From Chondrus crispus (Eukaryota; Rhodophyta; Florideophyceae; Gigartinales; Gigartinaceae): a stretch of DNA of 64,000 nt. The stretch is taken from NCBI RefSeq assembly GCF_000350225.1, contig NW_005179249.1:657341-721340 (forward strand), given 5' to 3'. The position numbers and the translations under genes were made by a program. Shown here piece after piece: positions 39,567 through 48,620 of this stretch. Numbering within the stretch: position 1 is the first letter of the stretch; each line of letters starts with the position of its first letter. Below the pieces are notes generated by a model, which did no database searches, was not told the origin of the DNA, and worked only from the letters and a program-made list of their open reading frames with translations.

Positions 39567-40980
39567 TTACCGCACAGCATCTTCAACAGTGCTATCGCCC
39601 TCTTCGACGAGTTCGGCGCGCTCTTCTCTAGTCCATTCATCTTTGGTGCCGATGGAGACTTTTGAAGCACTGAAAAGGCGCTGTTGGCATATGACGGCAA
39701 TGGCCATCATGACGGCACACAGGCAGAAGACTGTAGTATTCTCATAGTTTTTGTACAGAATGAGGCAGACTATGAGATTCAAAGGAAGACGAAAGTAGTT
39801 CATAATGGCGGATCGGGTGACCTCAGGAACATACTTTGCTCGCATGGTACCCATAGCCGGAAAGTACAAACCGCAAATGACCTCAAACGCAAGCAGAGCG
39901 CCGTACACCTCCCATACATTGGATGATATGGTGGTGACGACAAAGCAAACGACGCCTATGATGTACATATTGCGCATGAATAGCTCAGCGGGTTGTGTCT
40001 TCATAAGAAAGACGAATAAAATGCTTCCAATTATGATGCAAACCATGAAGGAACTAAAGATCATGCCATGCGGAATCTCGCCAAGTGACATGGCATGCGA
40101 CGCGGCCTGTAGCGCCGGGGTCTAACTGAAGACCATGAGACACATGGCAGACTCAAAGCAGGACTGAATGATGCCGACAAGCAAGATCTTCTCATCGGCA
40201 ATCATCATATGCCAGGCACTGCGCAAGCCGCCGGTGACGGTCTGCCTACTATCGCCAAAGTTCTCGGACCAGGACAACATGAAAATGGGGCCCGTGGCGG
40301 CGAGGATGACAGCGGCCGTATCAAACGGGGCGACCTTTCCAAACTGGGCAGCGACCATGCCAGCAATCTGGCCTGCGACAATGGCGACGACAGCATTCCC
40401 AAACTGGGCCTTTGAAAAAGTGTCGGCGATGAGGTTGGGATCAAAGCCGCGGTTGTTATGCTCCGACACAAGCCACGACTCAAAGGCCGAGAAGAGGATG
40501 CTGGTAGCAATGCCCGCCAGCAGCCTGCCGACCATCAAGGTAGCAAAGTTCGGCGAGTGCTTGGTCATGCAGGACAGGGCGTACGTGATGACGAAGACCA
40601 GGACGTTAAACTTGTGGCCATACTTGTCGGCGATGGAGCCGATAAAAGTGCCGAAGATGGCGGACGAGCCAAAGCCGGCGATGAAGAGCTGGGCGATCTC
40701 CTTCCCGTAGCCGTACTCGGCGTACAGCGCGTAGACGTAGGGCCCCTGCAGCCAGTCGGCCGCGATGGCCAGCAGGTATACGACCAGTTAGTTGTTCTGG
40801 AAGGCTGGTGGTACGGCAGGCGCTCGGCGCGCGGGCCCAGGAAGAGGGCGTAGCCGCGGATCACCTGGGCGTCGATGTCAAGCAGCGCATCCGCCAGGCC
40901 CAGGCGGCACAGGGCGTCGTGTCTTGGACGGTGTTTGGACGGCGGGTGACCACGCACGTGTGGGGGATCGTGGCCGGGTG
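39567..40980 (-). pseudogene. MFSD5/MOT2-type molybdate transporter pseudogene
   Basis: A major-facilitator protein of the MFSD5 (molybdate-anion transporter) family, readable in pieces. From the 5' end: YALFLGPRAERLPYHQ near 40800-40860, then in a shifted frame PYVYALYAEYGYGKEIAQL and FGTFIGSIADKYGHKFNVL. Next come LMVGRLLAGIATSILFSAFE, ESWLVSEHNNRG and VAPFDTAAVIL, and after one stop EIPHGMIFSSFMVC through the last helices to the stop at 39567. These are hallmark MFSD5 blocks in the right order. Visible lesions are one frameshift near 40800, a TAA beside it, and one TAG near 40125 replacing an expected Trp. The first transmembrane region is not recognisable. Otherwise little decayed, so a fairly recent loss. 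Confidence 0.75.
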
Positions 40981-41426
40981 GTGGCCGGTGGGGGATAGGG
41001 CGGCGGTGAGGTGACGGGGGCGGGGGGGTGTTGCATGGTGCGCGGGGGGAAAGGACGCTAGAGTAGAGCAGGCAGCAGACGACGAGGATGGAGAGCGTGC
41101 GGCGCACGATGGCGCGTCGCGGCTTAGTGAAACATCGAGGTCGAGGCCGCACGCATGTCCCACGGCGACGCACGCTGGTGCCAAGCCTGCGTCCAGCGTA
41201 GTAGCCTCGTGCAGAAACCGGCGCACGACCTCGGTCTTGCCGCACGCGAAGGAGTATTAGCTGACGGCCATCCAGCTGACGGCGCTCTTCGGATCACGGT
41301 CCACCAGCCAGTGGGCTTCTTGCAGACGAAGAATAACGGCACCCGACTTGCGAAATTCGACGAGCTATGAAGAGATGAGGGAAGGCCACTCCGGTGGCAC
41401 TCAGCACAAGAAACGGCGGGGGGATG
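40981..41426. other. No gene seen; GC-rich decayed flank of transporter pseudogene
   Basis: About 450 bp. Minus-strand frames here are Pro/His/Arg-rich and do not resemble the missing transporter N-terminus. Confidence 0.4.
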
Positions 41427-42452
41427 CTACTGCGGTGGCACTCCGCATGTGATACGACAGCACTGCACGGTTGACCCAGATTTCCGCCCTGCTGTACCTA
41501 CTGTTACCAAAAACGATACAGGAACCAAGCTCCCAAACAACACGGTTACAGATAACATATACGGTAAATCCACGCCCGATGGATGAAAGGAAGACGGCAA
41601 CCACACTGATTTCAGTCCTGCCATCCCCAGACCGGCATCAGCCTCTCTGAGCTGATAGGTCACTATAAAGGCAGGCCCGAACCTCAGAAGCGCTGCCATG
41701 GTAAACAGAACAAACGTCGCTGCTCTTTTTCGCAGCAAACCAGGAATGCAAAACGCAAAAGTAAAGAGAAAGCCTAGAGAACATAACTTGGGCGACATTG
41801 CTTCGAAGTCAGAAAGCGAAAACAAAGCAGACAATAATCGTATCAATCTCGCCTTCATCCCAGTCTCAGGCACCCCGTTAAACGAAAACGGGTGCGAAGC
41901 ATGCCGCTGCGAAGCTGAATGAATGGTGAGCAGATGCGGTTGTCCATCGTCATACAGGGACGCATTCCACGGTACCCCATACGCAATCACGCAAACCTCA
42001 GGAGCACTCTTCTCAGACTGCTCCCCTGTTCGCTTCTCGCAGTTGGACGATAACCTCTTCACAACACCCAGTGGCACTCCATCAACACGAGCCTCCAGCT
42101 TGGACCCCTCCATCACGCGTTGAGGCCCGACAAGCCGCACATGTGAAGACATCAACGCACCCCACCCTACGCCGACACTCTGGGTCAAACGGGATGACAC
42201 GGTCATTGCGTAGTCAGATATACCATGAAGGTCTTTCTCATCTGATGAGTCTTCATTGTCGTTCCCCATGTCAGACGCTCTGACGGCCTTACCATCGTCT
42301 ATAAATAAGAGACGATTGGCACTAGGCATTGCTTTTAGCAAGTCCAGTTTTCGCCTCTTGCGTTTCCGCATCAGAATCACCTCGGAAACCTCATAAATGC
42401 TGTCACCCGCCTCGTTAACATTTGACGAGTTAATTTTGTGATTGCAAGTCAT
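41427..42452 (-). CDS. TMEM62-like protein, C-terminal region without phosphoesterase domain
   Basis: A 341-residue frame (ATG at 42452). The middle matches the Ig-like segment of TMEM62-type putative metallophosphoesterases: EARVDGVPLG, then YGVPWNASLYDDGQPHLLTI and HPFSFNG, followed by at least four hydrophobic helices (LCSLGFLFTFAFCIPGLL, TFVLFTMAALLRFGPAFIV and two more). In animals and plants this part follows a ~300-residue calcineurin-like phosphoesterase domain, which is absent here; the N-terminal 90 residues instead are charged and non-conserved. The frame itself is unbroken. It is thus either a truncated duplicate or an exon of a spliced gene whose upstream part is lost. AT-rich repeat DNA lies directly upstream. 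Confidence 0.6.
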   Translation of the reverse strand: MTCNHKINSSNVNEAGDSIYEVSEVILMRKRKRRKLDLLKAMPSANRLLFIDDGKAVRASDMGNDNEDSSDEKDLHGISDYAMTVSSRLTQSVGVGWGALMSSHVRLVGPQRVMEGSKLEARVDGVPLGVVKRLSSNCEKRTGEQSEKSAPEVCVIAYGVPWNASLYDDGQPHLLTIHSASQRHASHPFSFNGVPETGMKARLIRLLSALFSLSDFEAMSPKLCSLGFLFTFAFCIPGLLRKRAATFVLFTMAALLRFGPAFIVTYQLREADAGLGMAGLKSVWLPSSFHPSGVDLPYMLSVTVLFGSLVPVSFLVTVGTAGRKSGSTVQCCRITCGVPPQ

Positions 42453-42469
42453 TTCCTCGCTTTTAAACA

Positions 42470-42740
42470 ATATTTGGAATGTTCATAAACAAAACTTCTG
42501 TTGTTTCAGAAAAAGTGACGATGTACCGTTCATAGACAACATTGAGAATGTTTCTTAGGTCTATATGTATTGCCGCCACACATACAATAGTACTGTTATT
42601 AATGCAATCTAATTACCGTCCTTGGACAATAATAGTAATGTTTTCCATGTTAAAAACATTGCTTTTGGACAACGTTTCGTTATTTCTTTAAAACTATCGT
42701 CCAAAAACAATACTTTTTATTGTTTTTCACGGTTTTGCCT
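42470..42740. repeat. AT-rich degenerate array, second occurrence
   Basis: About 270 bp with blocks such as CGTCCTTGGACAATA, AACATT and ATCGTCCAAAAACAATA, matching the style of the array at 21906-22760. No coding potential. Confidence 0.5.
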
Positions 42741-43742
42741 CCGCAGTGTAGGATCCTCTACGGTTCCTATCTAGTTGGCTAAGTCTGGTACCTGCACCCT
42801 TCGTCGTCATCCTTTTTCTTGTTTTCCTTTACTTTTTTCCCTATTTTCTACGTTTCTACGCTACACTTCTCCTTCCTTCTTTCTTCTGCCTTCTTGTGTT
42901 GTTCTTCTTCGACGCCGTCGATAGCGGTCCGCGACGCGACCGCCACACCCACTCCTTCTAGTTACTCCATCCCGAGTACCCCCTCACGCGCTGACCGCGA
43001 CTCTACCCGCGATTCTCGCGTTACCTCTGAGCTACCACAGACAGGGGGCCCCGAACACCTTGGTGGTGACTGGACATACCGCTTTCCCTCATAGCGAGAT
43101 TTACGCCCTCGTTGGCGAGTGTGTCCATTGCATTACAGATTGTTCGGCTTGTTTGTATTTCAGGTGCTGAATAAGTTCTGCCTCTGTCATATAAGGCACA
43201 AACCTACCCACATAAGAGCCATACTGGTGGCAGTCGCAGCTCGTGTTTCCTCCACTGGCTTCACGTGGCCTGATGGGGAGCATGTAGGGGCGGCACGGCA
43301 GGTAAAAATGCATGCACAGTCCTACGTTCCGACAAAATCTTTGACAAGCGTGCAATAGTCGTAGATGGTCCAAACCTCTAATACATCACAATTGTAATTT
43401 CTTAAAGCGGAGAAGCGTATGAATGGATATTTGGCGCAATGGAACCCCTGCCTATCTTGTATTACAGACGTGCTTTCATTGTCCTCATTCCGTTCATGTG
43501 CATAGATTTTTCATACTTGAACTTAGCCAAGAACCTGTATTCCCTTGGCCACAGGCCCAGACTGGTGAATGATGACTGAATAATGCCCTCTCACAGAGCT
43601 CGGTACACCACACCCCCCAGCTTTCAATTAAAGGCCATCGCCTTCGTTTCCTCTATCTCAATAGAACAAAGTTCATCTCTCAAAGTTCGAATAGTAATCT
43701 TAAATATTTCGTTGATACATGCGTCGCACCGCTGTATAACCT
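42741..43742. other. Unassigned region before the TIR transposon
   Basis: About 1 kb. A plus frame at 42819-43094 is Ser/Thr/Pro-rich with a hydrophobic start, and a minus frame at 43101-43373 is Cys-rich. Neither is recognisable. AT-rich DNA followed by a TGGTACCTGCACCC-like site could be an LTR/primer-site remnant, but no second LTR is seen. Confidence 0.3.
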
Positions 43743-44568
43743 CGTGCCAGCTGCGTGAGGGAATTCCATCATGCTGGAATTTGGGTGAAAATTAAGTGAA
43801 CTAGGTGAATCGCCGTCTGTGCGTGAAACTCACCGGCCACCTCACCGGCCTGACTCAAATCTTCACCAACTTCACCCAAATATTCACTGCTCTCACCCAA
43901 ATCCTGACAAGCCTCACGCAAGCCCTCACTTTGAAACCGCTCAGGGACGCCTCAAAACCCCTCCCCTGTTCCCCGTCCGTCCCCAACCCCTCCCGTGTTC
44001 CCTGTCCGTCCCCAGCCCATCTCCTGTTCCCCCTCCGTCCCAGCCCTCCCCTGAGCCCATCCCGTATTCCCCGTCCGCCCCGGCCCTCCTCCTCTGACCC
44101 CATCCCGTGTTCCCATCCGTCACCCGCCCCTTCCCTGAACCCATCCCGTGTACCCCGTCCGTCCCTCGCCCCTCCCGTGTCCTCCGTCCGTCACCCGCCC
44201 CTCCCGTGTTCCCCGCATGTCACCCGCCCCTCCCCCGTCACCCTCCGCTCCCTGGATTCCCGCGAGCGAGTCTCCCACACGCTTTCTGCGCCCTATCGGC
44301 GCCTGCAGAGCACAGAGCCCACACGTCTCACCGATTTGCCTGTGCCCTTACTTCGGAGCTCTGCCCCGCCTGTAGCTCCCACACTGCTCCTCTGCTGCGC
44401 TGTGACGCACGCCGGTCCAAGACAGAGACTTTTTCTCCATGTGTGGAGACCAACATTGTGATGACCAACATCGATAGTGCTGGTCCGGCTGTGTCTGTGT
44501 TTGAACCCTCTCCTGTCAAAGAGCAAGAAGCAGACGTGCGAAGGTCTGTTTTCAAAGAGTTGCAATGT
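43743..44568 (+). repeat. Left terminal inverted repeat (826 bp)
   Basis: Reverse complement of 48621-49445 at an estimated 93-95% identity by eye. It contains a C-rich subterminal minisatellite with a period near 29 bp (43965-44250; CCCGTCCGTCACCCGCCCCT style units) and, at its inner end, the first ~36 codons of the element's ORF. Confidence 0.9.
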
Positions 44569-45132
44569 GATGGATTCGAGGCAGGGGCAGAGTTGGAAGC
44601 AAAAAATGTAACAGATAGAGCTGCAGGCATTCGCCGTAAGCTGGACCTCTCTTCTGAGGACGTATGCATACACCTAGATCGAGACGAGCGTGCTACAGAT
44701 GATGTCCTATCGTGGTCTGATTGTCCTTTTTCTGACGAAATGGAATCTCCTTTGTCATCAGTTTTTGAGGCAGATGAAGGGGGGAAGGATTACGGCCATT
44801 GCTCTCGAGAAAATGAACACAGCTCTGATGAATCACTTTCTCAAGCAGAAAGCGTCATTTTGGACCATGAAATAGACCAACTTTACCGAGATGGAGTTCG
44901 TGAGCGGCCGAATGTTAGAGAATTAATTCCGTCAAACGAGAAAGTGGTGAGAAGACTCGCAACTGAAGACTTTTGGTCTGCCATTTTTTCTGAGCCGACG
45001 GAAAGTCTATGGGAAGCCACTGACATAGAAGGAATTGTGAGGGATGATTGGCAGGGCATACGCCAAGTACAATTGCTGCCGCGTCGGAGGGTGACCGCGA
45101 TTTTTGAGGAAGCGCACCTGCACATTCTTTAG
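44461..45132 (+). CDS. Transposon ORF 1, acidic protein of 223 residues
   Basis: The ATG at 44461 lies inside the left TIR. The protein is acidic and Ser/Asp/Glu-rich for its first 130 residues (SSEDVCIHLDRDERATDD; FSDEMESPLSSVFEADEGG) and then more structured, with RERPNVRELIPSNEKVVRR and TEDFWSAIFSEPTESLWE. Acidic N-terminal regions like this are common before the DDE domain in piggyBac-type transposases, and this ORF is probably the N-terminal part of the same protein as the following blocks. A ~270-bp stretch without a clear frame (45133-45401) separates it from the next block. I recognise no domain in it. Confidence 0.5.
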   Translation: MTNIDSAGPAVSVFEPSPVKEQEADVRRSVFKELQCDGFEAGAELEAKNVTDRAAGIRRKLDLSSEDVCIHLDRDERATDDVLSWSDCPFSDEMESPLSSVFEADEGGKDYGHCSRENEHSSDESLSQAESVILDHEIDQLYRDGVRERPNVRELIPSNEKVVRRLATEDFWSAIFSEPTESLWEATDIEGIVRDDWQGIRQVQLLPRRRVTAIFEEAHLHIL

Positions 45133-45401
45133 CACAGCGGCATGGTGGTTAGACTGGGTGGGAGTACGCCTCTGCTTTTGACGACGTACAAATCAAGCTG
45201 GACGACGCTGATCAAGTGTTAGGGGAGCGCTTTGTGCGGGAGGCGAATGGCGTCTTGGAAAACGCTGTACGAGAGATTAAGGTCACCGCAAAGGAAGATC
45301 AGATCGTCACAGAGAGTTTGTTCTCGAGGTTGGGGATTTTGAACGTTTTTCTACGCCTTGCATTGTAAGCTCAAAGCACATATTCACAGGGTACTGAAGG
45401 C

Positions 45402-46575
45402 ATGGAAAATTCTCCCACAACTGTGAACGAGATAAGAAAAGTCATAATAACCCGCGTCCTGGCAGCATCATATGGAAGCAACGTGGCGACTATAACAGCC
45501 CCAGAGAATCAGGACTTCCATTTTCAAACAGAACTAAGCAGGCAACGGTACAATGACATCTGGTCGGCGTTAAGTGGGACAACGGAACGGAGGCAAAGAG
45601 TTCACCACTTGGGAGACGGATGGCAAAATAGGCCCGTGTTAGGAAACCAGCTCATTACAGAGATGGAAAATGAACTTGCAGCGATCAACAGCGCGATACT
45701 TTACATACCCGGTCAAACTATTCTGAGCTTAGACGACGATCATCAGCGGTTACGTTCACGAGCGCCTACTCAGTTTACAAGCCTGGCCCAACTTAGCACT
45801 CTTCAGAAGGCCTTGGGGCCCGTCAATAACGCCCTGTGATCTGCATTGACCTCGGCATTTCTTGCCAGTCACTACTCAAGGCCGAGAGAAAAAATTATTC
45901 ACGTATGGCAAAGACTTGTCCAACTGTTGCAAGGCGCCGCAACACCAGGCGCAATAGAGCCAATGAGCGACGCGTTCTTTGCTGCTGACAGAGGCTAAAA
46001 TGCAGAGGCAACTGTAGATTTCTTGAATGACACTCTCGGTTCCACTGGAATTGGCAAGCAGAAGCGAAGTTTAGATTATTCGTTGTCTTTGGTGACGGAC
46101 CTATATCGAAAAGACACAAGGGTATGAGAATTAGTGAAAAAGGCTGCAGGGCGGTTTATAGCGCAATACGAAAGCAATGTCGAGCATCAGGAAAAAGATT
46201 TAATCGATTGTGTACAGGGAAAGCTTTACAGGACGTGTGGCGGCAGTGTACCACAACAATACGAGTTTGTTTGGTGCACAGTTGTTTACGTTAATCCCAA
46301 AAAGTGAGTATCGCTGGAAGACTCGCCGCAGCGATGGTGAGAGAACGGCTGAACACTTTCAGGAAATTTGCAGTGCTACTGGAGTAGAGCAGAGCATTAA
46401 CAGAACGCGGAGCTATAGCAGGAGTGCCCATTTTTCGGATATGTCTGTGGATCAATTGCGAGTCAGCTTTGCACTTTCAGGTGTGAAGCACCTGACCTTG
46501 CTTCAATCAGAAGACCCGGGGTGGTTCTTGGCGAGAGCTTTTATGTTCACATTAAAAACCACTCATGCGTTTTAA
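45402..46575 (+). pseudogene. Transposon ORF 2, putative DDE-type transposase N-terminal/core part
   Basis: A plus frame from 45402 (MENSPTTVNEIRKVIITR), interrupted by several stops, then a second frame from 46210. It contains LSRQRYNDIWSALSG, then SLDDDHQRLRSRA, ALGPVNNAL, HVWQRLVQLLQGAATPG and FFAADRG followed shortly by DFLNDTLG. Further on come YRESFTGRVAAVYHNNTSLF in the second frame. The same blocks in the same order occur in the second copy (63.0-63.7 kb), where ADRG is followed by N-N. Two conserved Asp sites (SLDDD, AADRG) are candidates for RNase H-fold catalytic residues. The assignment to a DDE transposase is inferred from this arrangement and from the GGVD block further on. Confidence 0.5.
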
Positions 46576-47746
46576 CTGGTTTTGTGCAGCATTTGGCCAG
46601 CACACTTATGGTATCTCGGAGTTGATACGTGGGCAAATCGTCATTCGAGGCACAGAAGCACTACCACGAAACGCCGAAGAGGCGAAATCTACCATCAAAT
46701 TCAAATGGGATGACGTGACAGCCGCTGGGATTCAAAAGCGAGTTGGTGCAGACGAGGGCACGACTACAGATGCCATCGAGGAGCTGCGGAAATGCAGTCC
46801 CGAATCTCTTAGCAACAGAAGAGTCACTGACAGACATCTGTCATCCCTTCTGTGCTCGCTAAGATACAGGGAACCTGCGTCTACACGCCGCCCGCAGCTT
46901 GTTTCGAAATTGTTGGAATTAAGACAGGGTCTCATCAGCGGTGCCATTCAAATTAATGTGACAGAGCAGACCAACCTTACCCATCAGGAGCGTAGAGCTG
47001 CAAGCTCGAGGAGATTTCGTCGTGCAATGTATACTGCGTCTCTAGGGTCATGGTTTATGAAGCCATCGGTAAGCACTCCGGGGATGAAAGAGGGCTCCGT
47101 GAACGAAACTAAAGTTCTAAAAGGTCTGCCATATTTCTTTGATCGTAATATGGCTGTGGGAATTTTTAGTGGTTTGACGATGCGCTACTGTGTGAAATAC
47201 ATATGCTCTGTTGGCCTGATAGGCTCAAAGTCTTCAAGTATTATTGCCAGAAGTCCAGATGGCGTCGCAGAGATTCAGGACGATGTCAACGATATAAACG
47301 TTTGGTCAATTGAAGTTAAAACTATGGCGGCATTGGGAACTATTCAGAAAGCTGAGAAAACCCGAGAGAAATACGGTCCGATTCTACTCTTAAATTCTGT
47401 TGGTCGCTGTGATGAAACACTACGTGTGTTTCGTGATGTGGTTCCCACGACACAGCACAGATTGCAATGCCTACATCATTGTGCTGTTCTCGGGAAACTG
47501 CGGATCTTACTAGTGATTGCCAAGAGCAGCGAACTGGGAGTTGGGAAAATAATTTACTCTGTCCTTCTCGAATTTCATGAATCTCTCATCGTCAATTATA
47601 AGTTTTCTCTAGAATCCTTGCGCTTTTCCTGCTTTCAATGGGTCGAGAAGTCCGCAAGACTGATCCCAGGAGACTACGACGAGCTACTCACAAATACACA
47701 TGCGACGGACTTGTATTCCTTGGGATCTATTTATAGTTTAAGTTAA
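46565..47746 (+). CDS. Transposon ORF 3, SAP-like motif plus YqaJ-like PD-(D/E)XK nuclease
   Basis: A 393-residue frame from the ATG at 46565. Residues ~85-120 (LSSLLCSLRYREPASTRRPQ then LVSKLLELRQG) resemble a SAP/LEM-type DNA-binding helix pair. Residues ~155-275 fit a YqaJ/lambda-exonuclease-like PD-(D/E)XK fold: helix MYTASLGSWFMKP, Glu181 in GSVNETKVL, Asp232 in ARSPDGVAEI, and Glu250-x-Lys252 in WSIEVKTMAALG, followed by a helix beginning IQKAEKTREKYG. The diverged copy at 61825-62463 keeps all four residues (E50, D109, E127, K129 of its frame), which supports purifying selection on a nuclease site. The rest (~280-393) is less conserved. Its role in transposition is unknown. Confidence 0.6.
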   Translation: MRFNWFCAAFGQHTYGISELIRGQIVIRGTEALPRNAEEAKSTIKFKWDDVTAAGIQKRVGADEGTTTDAIEELRKCSPESLSNRRVTDRHLSSLLCSLRYREPASTRRPQLVSKLLELRQGLISGAIQINVTEQTNLTHQERRAASSRRFRRAMYTASLGSWFMKPSVSTPGMKEGSVNETKVLKGLPYFFDRNMAVGIFSGLTMRYCVKYICSVGLIGSKSSSIIARSPDGVAEIQDDVNDINVWSIEVKTMAALGTIQKAEKTREKYGPILLLNSVGRCDETLRVFRDVVPTTQHRLQCLHHCAVLGKLRILLVIAKSSELGVGKIIYSVLLEFHESLIVNYKFSLESLRFSCFQWVEKSARLIPGDYDELLTNTHATDLYSLGSIYSLS

Positions 47747-47820
47747 GCCTACAAGCATTTGGTCGGACAGCACGGGCCACTTCCACCAGCCAGAATGATA
47801 AGTCCATCAAATTTGGTGTT

Positions 47821-48435
47821 TTGGAATCATGTCAAGGGGGTGTAGACGAGTTTAGTCGGGCTTTAAAACATTTGGCAAACCACAACGCTTCCGAAAACCC
47901 AATTGTTAGCGTGTTGGGAAGGTCTCTCTGTGCTCAGGTGAACAACGCCGCGGTAGTATATCGCCTCTCTGTGGCAAAAGCGCAAGGTGCTCTTCCAGAT
48001 TTTGAGACCTACAAGAAAGGTTATTTGCAAGGTTATAACGCTGTGCGACACAATGTGTCAAGATGCTCAACAATATCCAGTTTTGCTCGCCATCTTGCTA
48101 GGGATTGTATAGCTTCAGAGCGTCAAAGTCATGTAAGTAGAAATAGGAGCGTGCAGTTCAATTCTGTGTCTTTGTACGTCAAGGATGCGGTATCCAAGTA
48201 TACTCGACCAGCAGACGTTGCTCGAAGATTGACAGGATACAGTTCGCACCAGAGAGTGAAAGGAAAGGATAGCTACTGTTCTTTATGTTCATACAGCTAT
48301 TCGTTAAAGCTGAACGGACGCACTCTCAGGAAGAAAGGGGGAGCACGAATGCGACAGTGGTGTGTGACATGCAGACAGGCAATTTGTAAACGCTGCTGAG
48401 AGAATTGGCATTCAGAAAAGATTCTAGTCAGAAAA
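47821..48435 (+). pseudogene. Transposon ORF 4, GGVD block and C-terminal cysteine finger
   Basis: This frame opens at a non-ATG codon and reads ESCQGGVDEFSRALKHLANH, then ASENPI, VNNAAVVYRLSVAKAQG, and NAVRHNVSRCSTISSFARHL. The GGVD with downstream Asn-rich helix matches the third catalytic Asp block of piggyBac transposases. It ends in a cysteine cluster: YCSLCSYS, then QWCVTCRQAICKRC, followed after one TGA by ENWHSEKI. That order, CxxC...CxxC...C..C-x4-H, is like the piggyBac C-terminal cysteine-rich DNA-binding domain. The second copy of the family has the same finger near 61.0-61.15 kb on the minus strand. One in-frame stop sits within the last motif. Confidence 0.6.
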
Positions 48436-48620
48436 ATGATATCTTGCGATGATCGAGCAGCATTCGAGGAGAAGTTCAGGTCTAAAACCGACGCACGGGG
48501 CGCTCCAGTAGACTGACTTACCAATACGCAAGAGCGGGGTCCGAGATCCTCCCGAAGAAGCTCCCTTGCTGGCAGCAAGTGAACTAATGCGCAGGTAGTG
48601 ACTTAAGGTAAAAATACATT

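Noticed and set aside
43114-43137. Similarity of CGTTGGCGAGT-containing DNA to 53924-53947
   Set aside because: About 24 bp with several differences; could be chance or tiny retroelement debris.
43805-44461. Long Pro/Ser-rich frames in the C-rich DNA of the left TIR (and their mirror at 48.9-49.39 kb)
   Set aside because: They are translations of a minisatellite; all frames stay open for compositional reasons and there is no conserved protein pattern.
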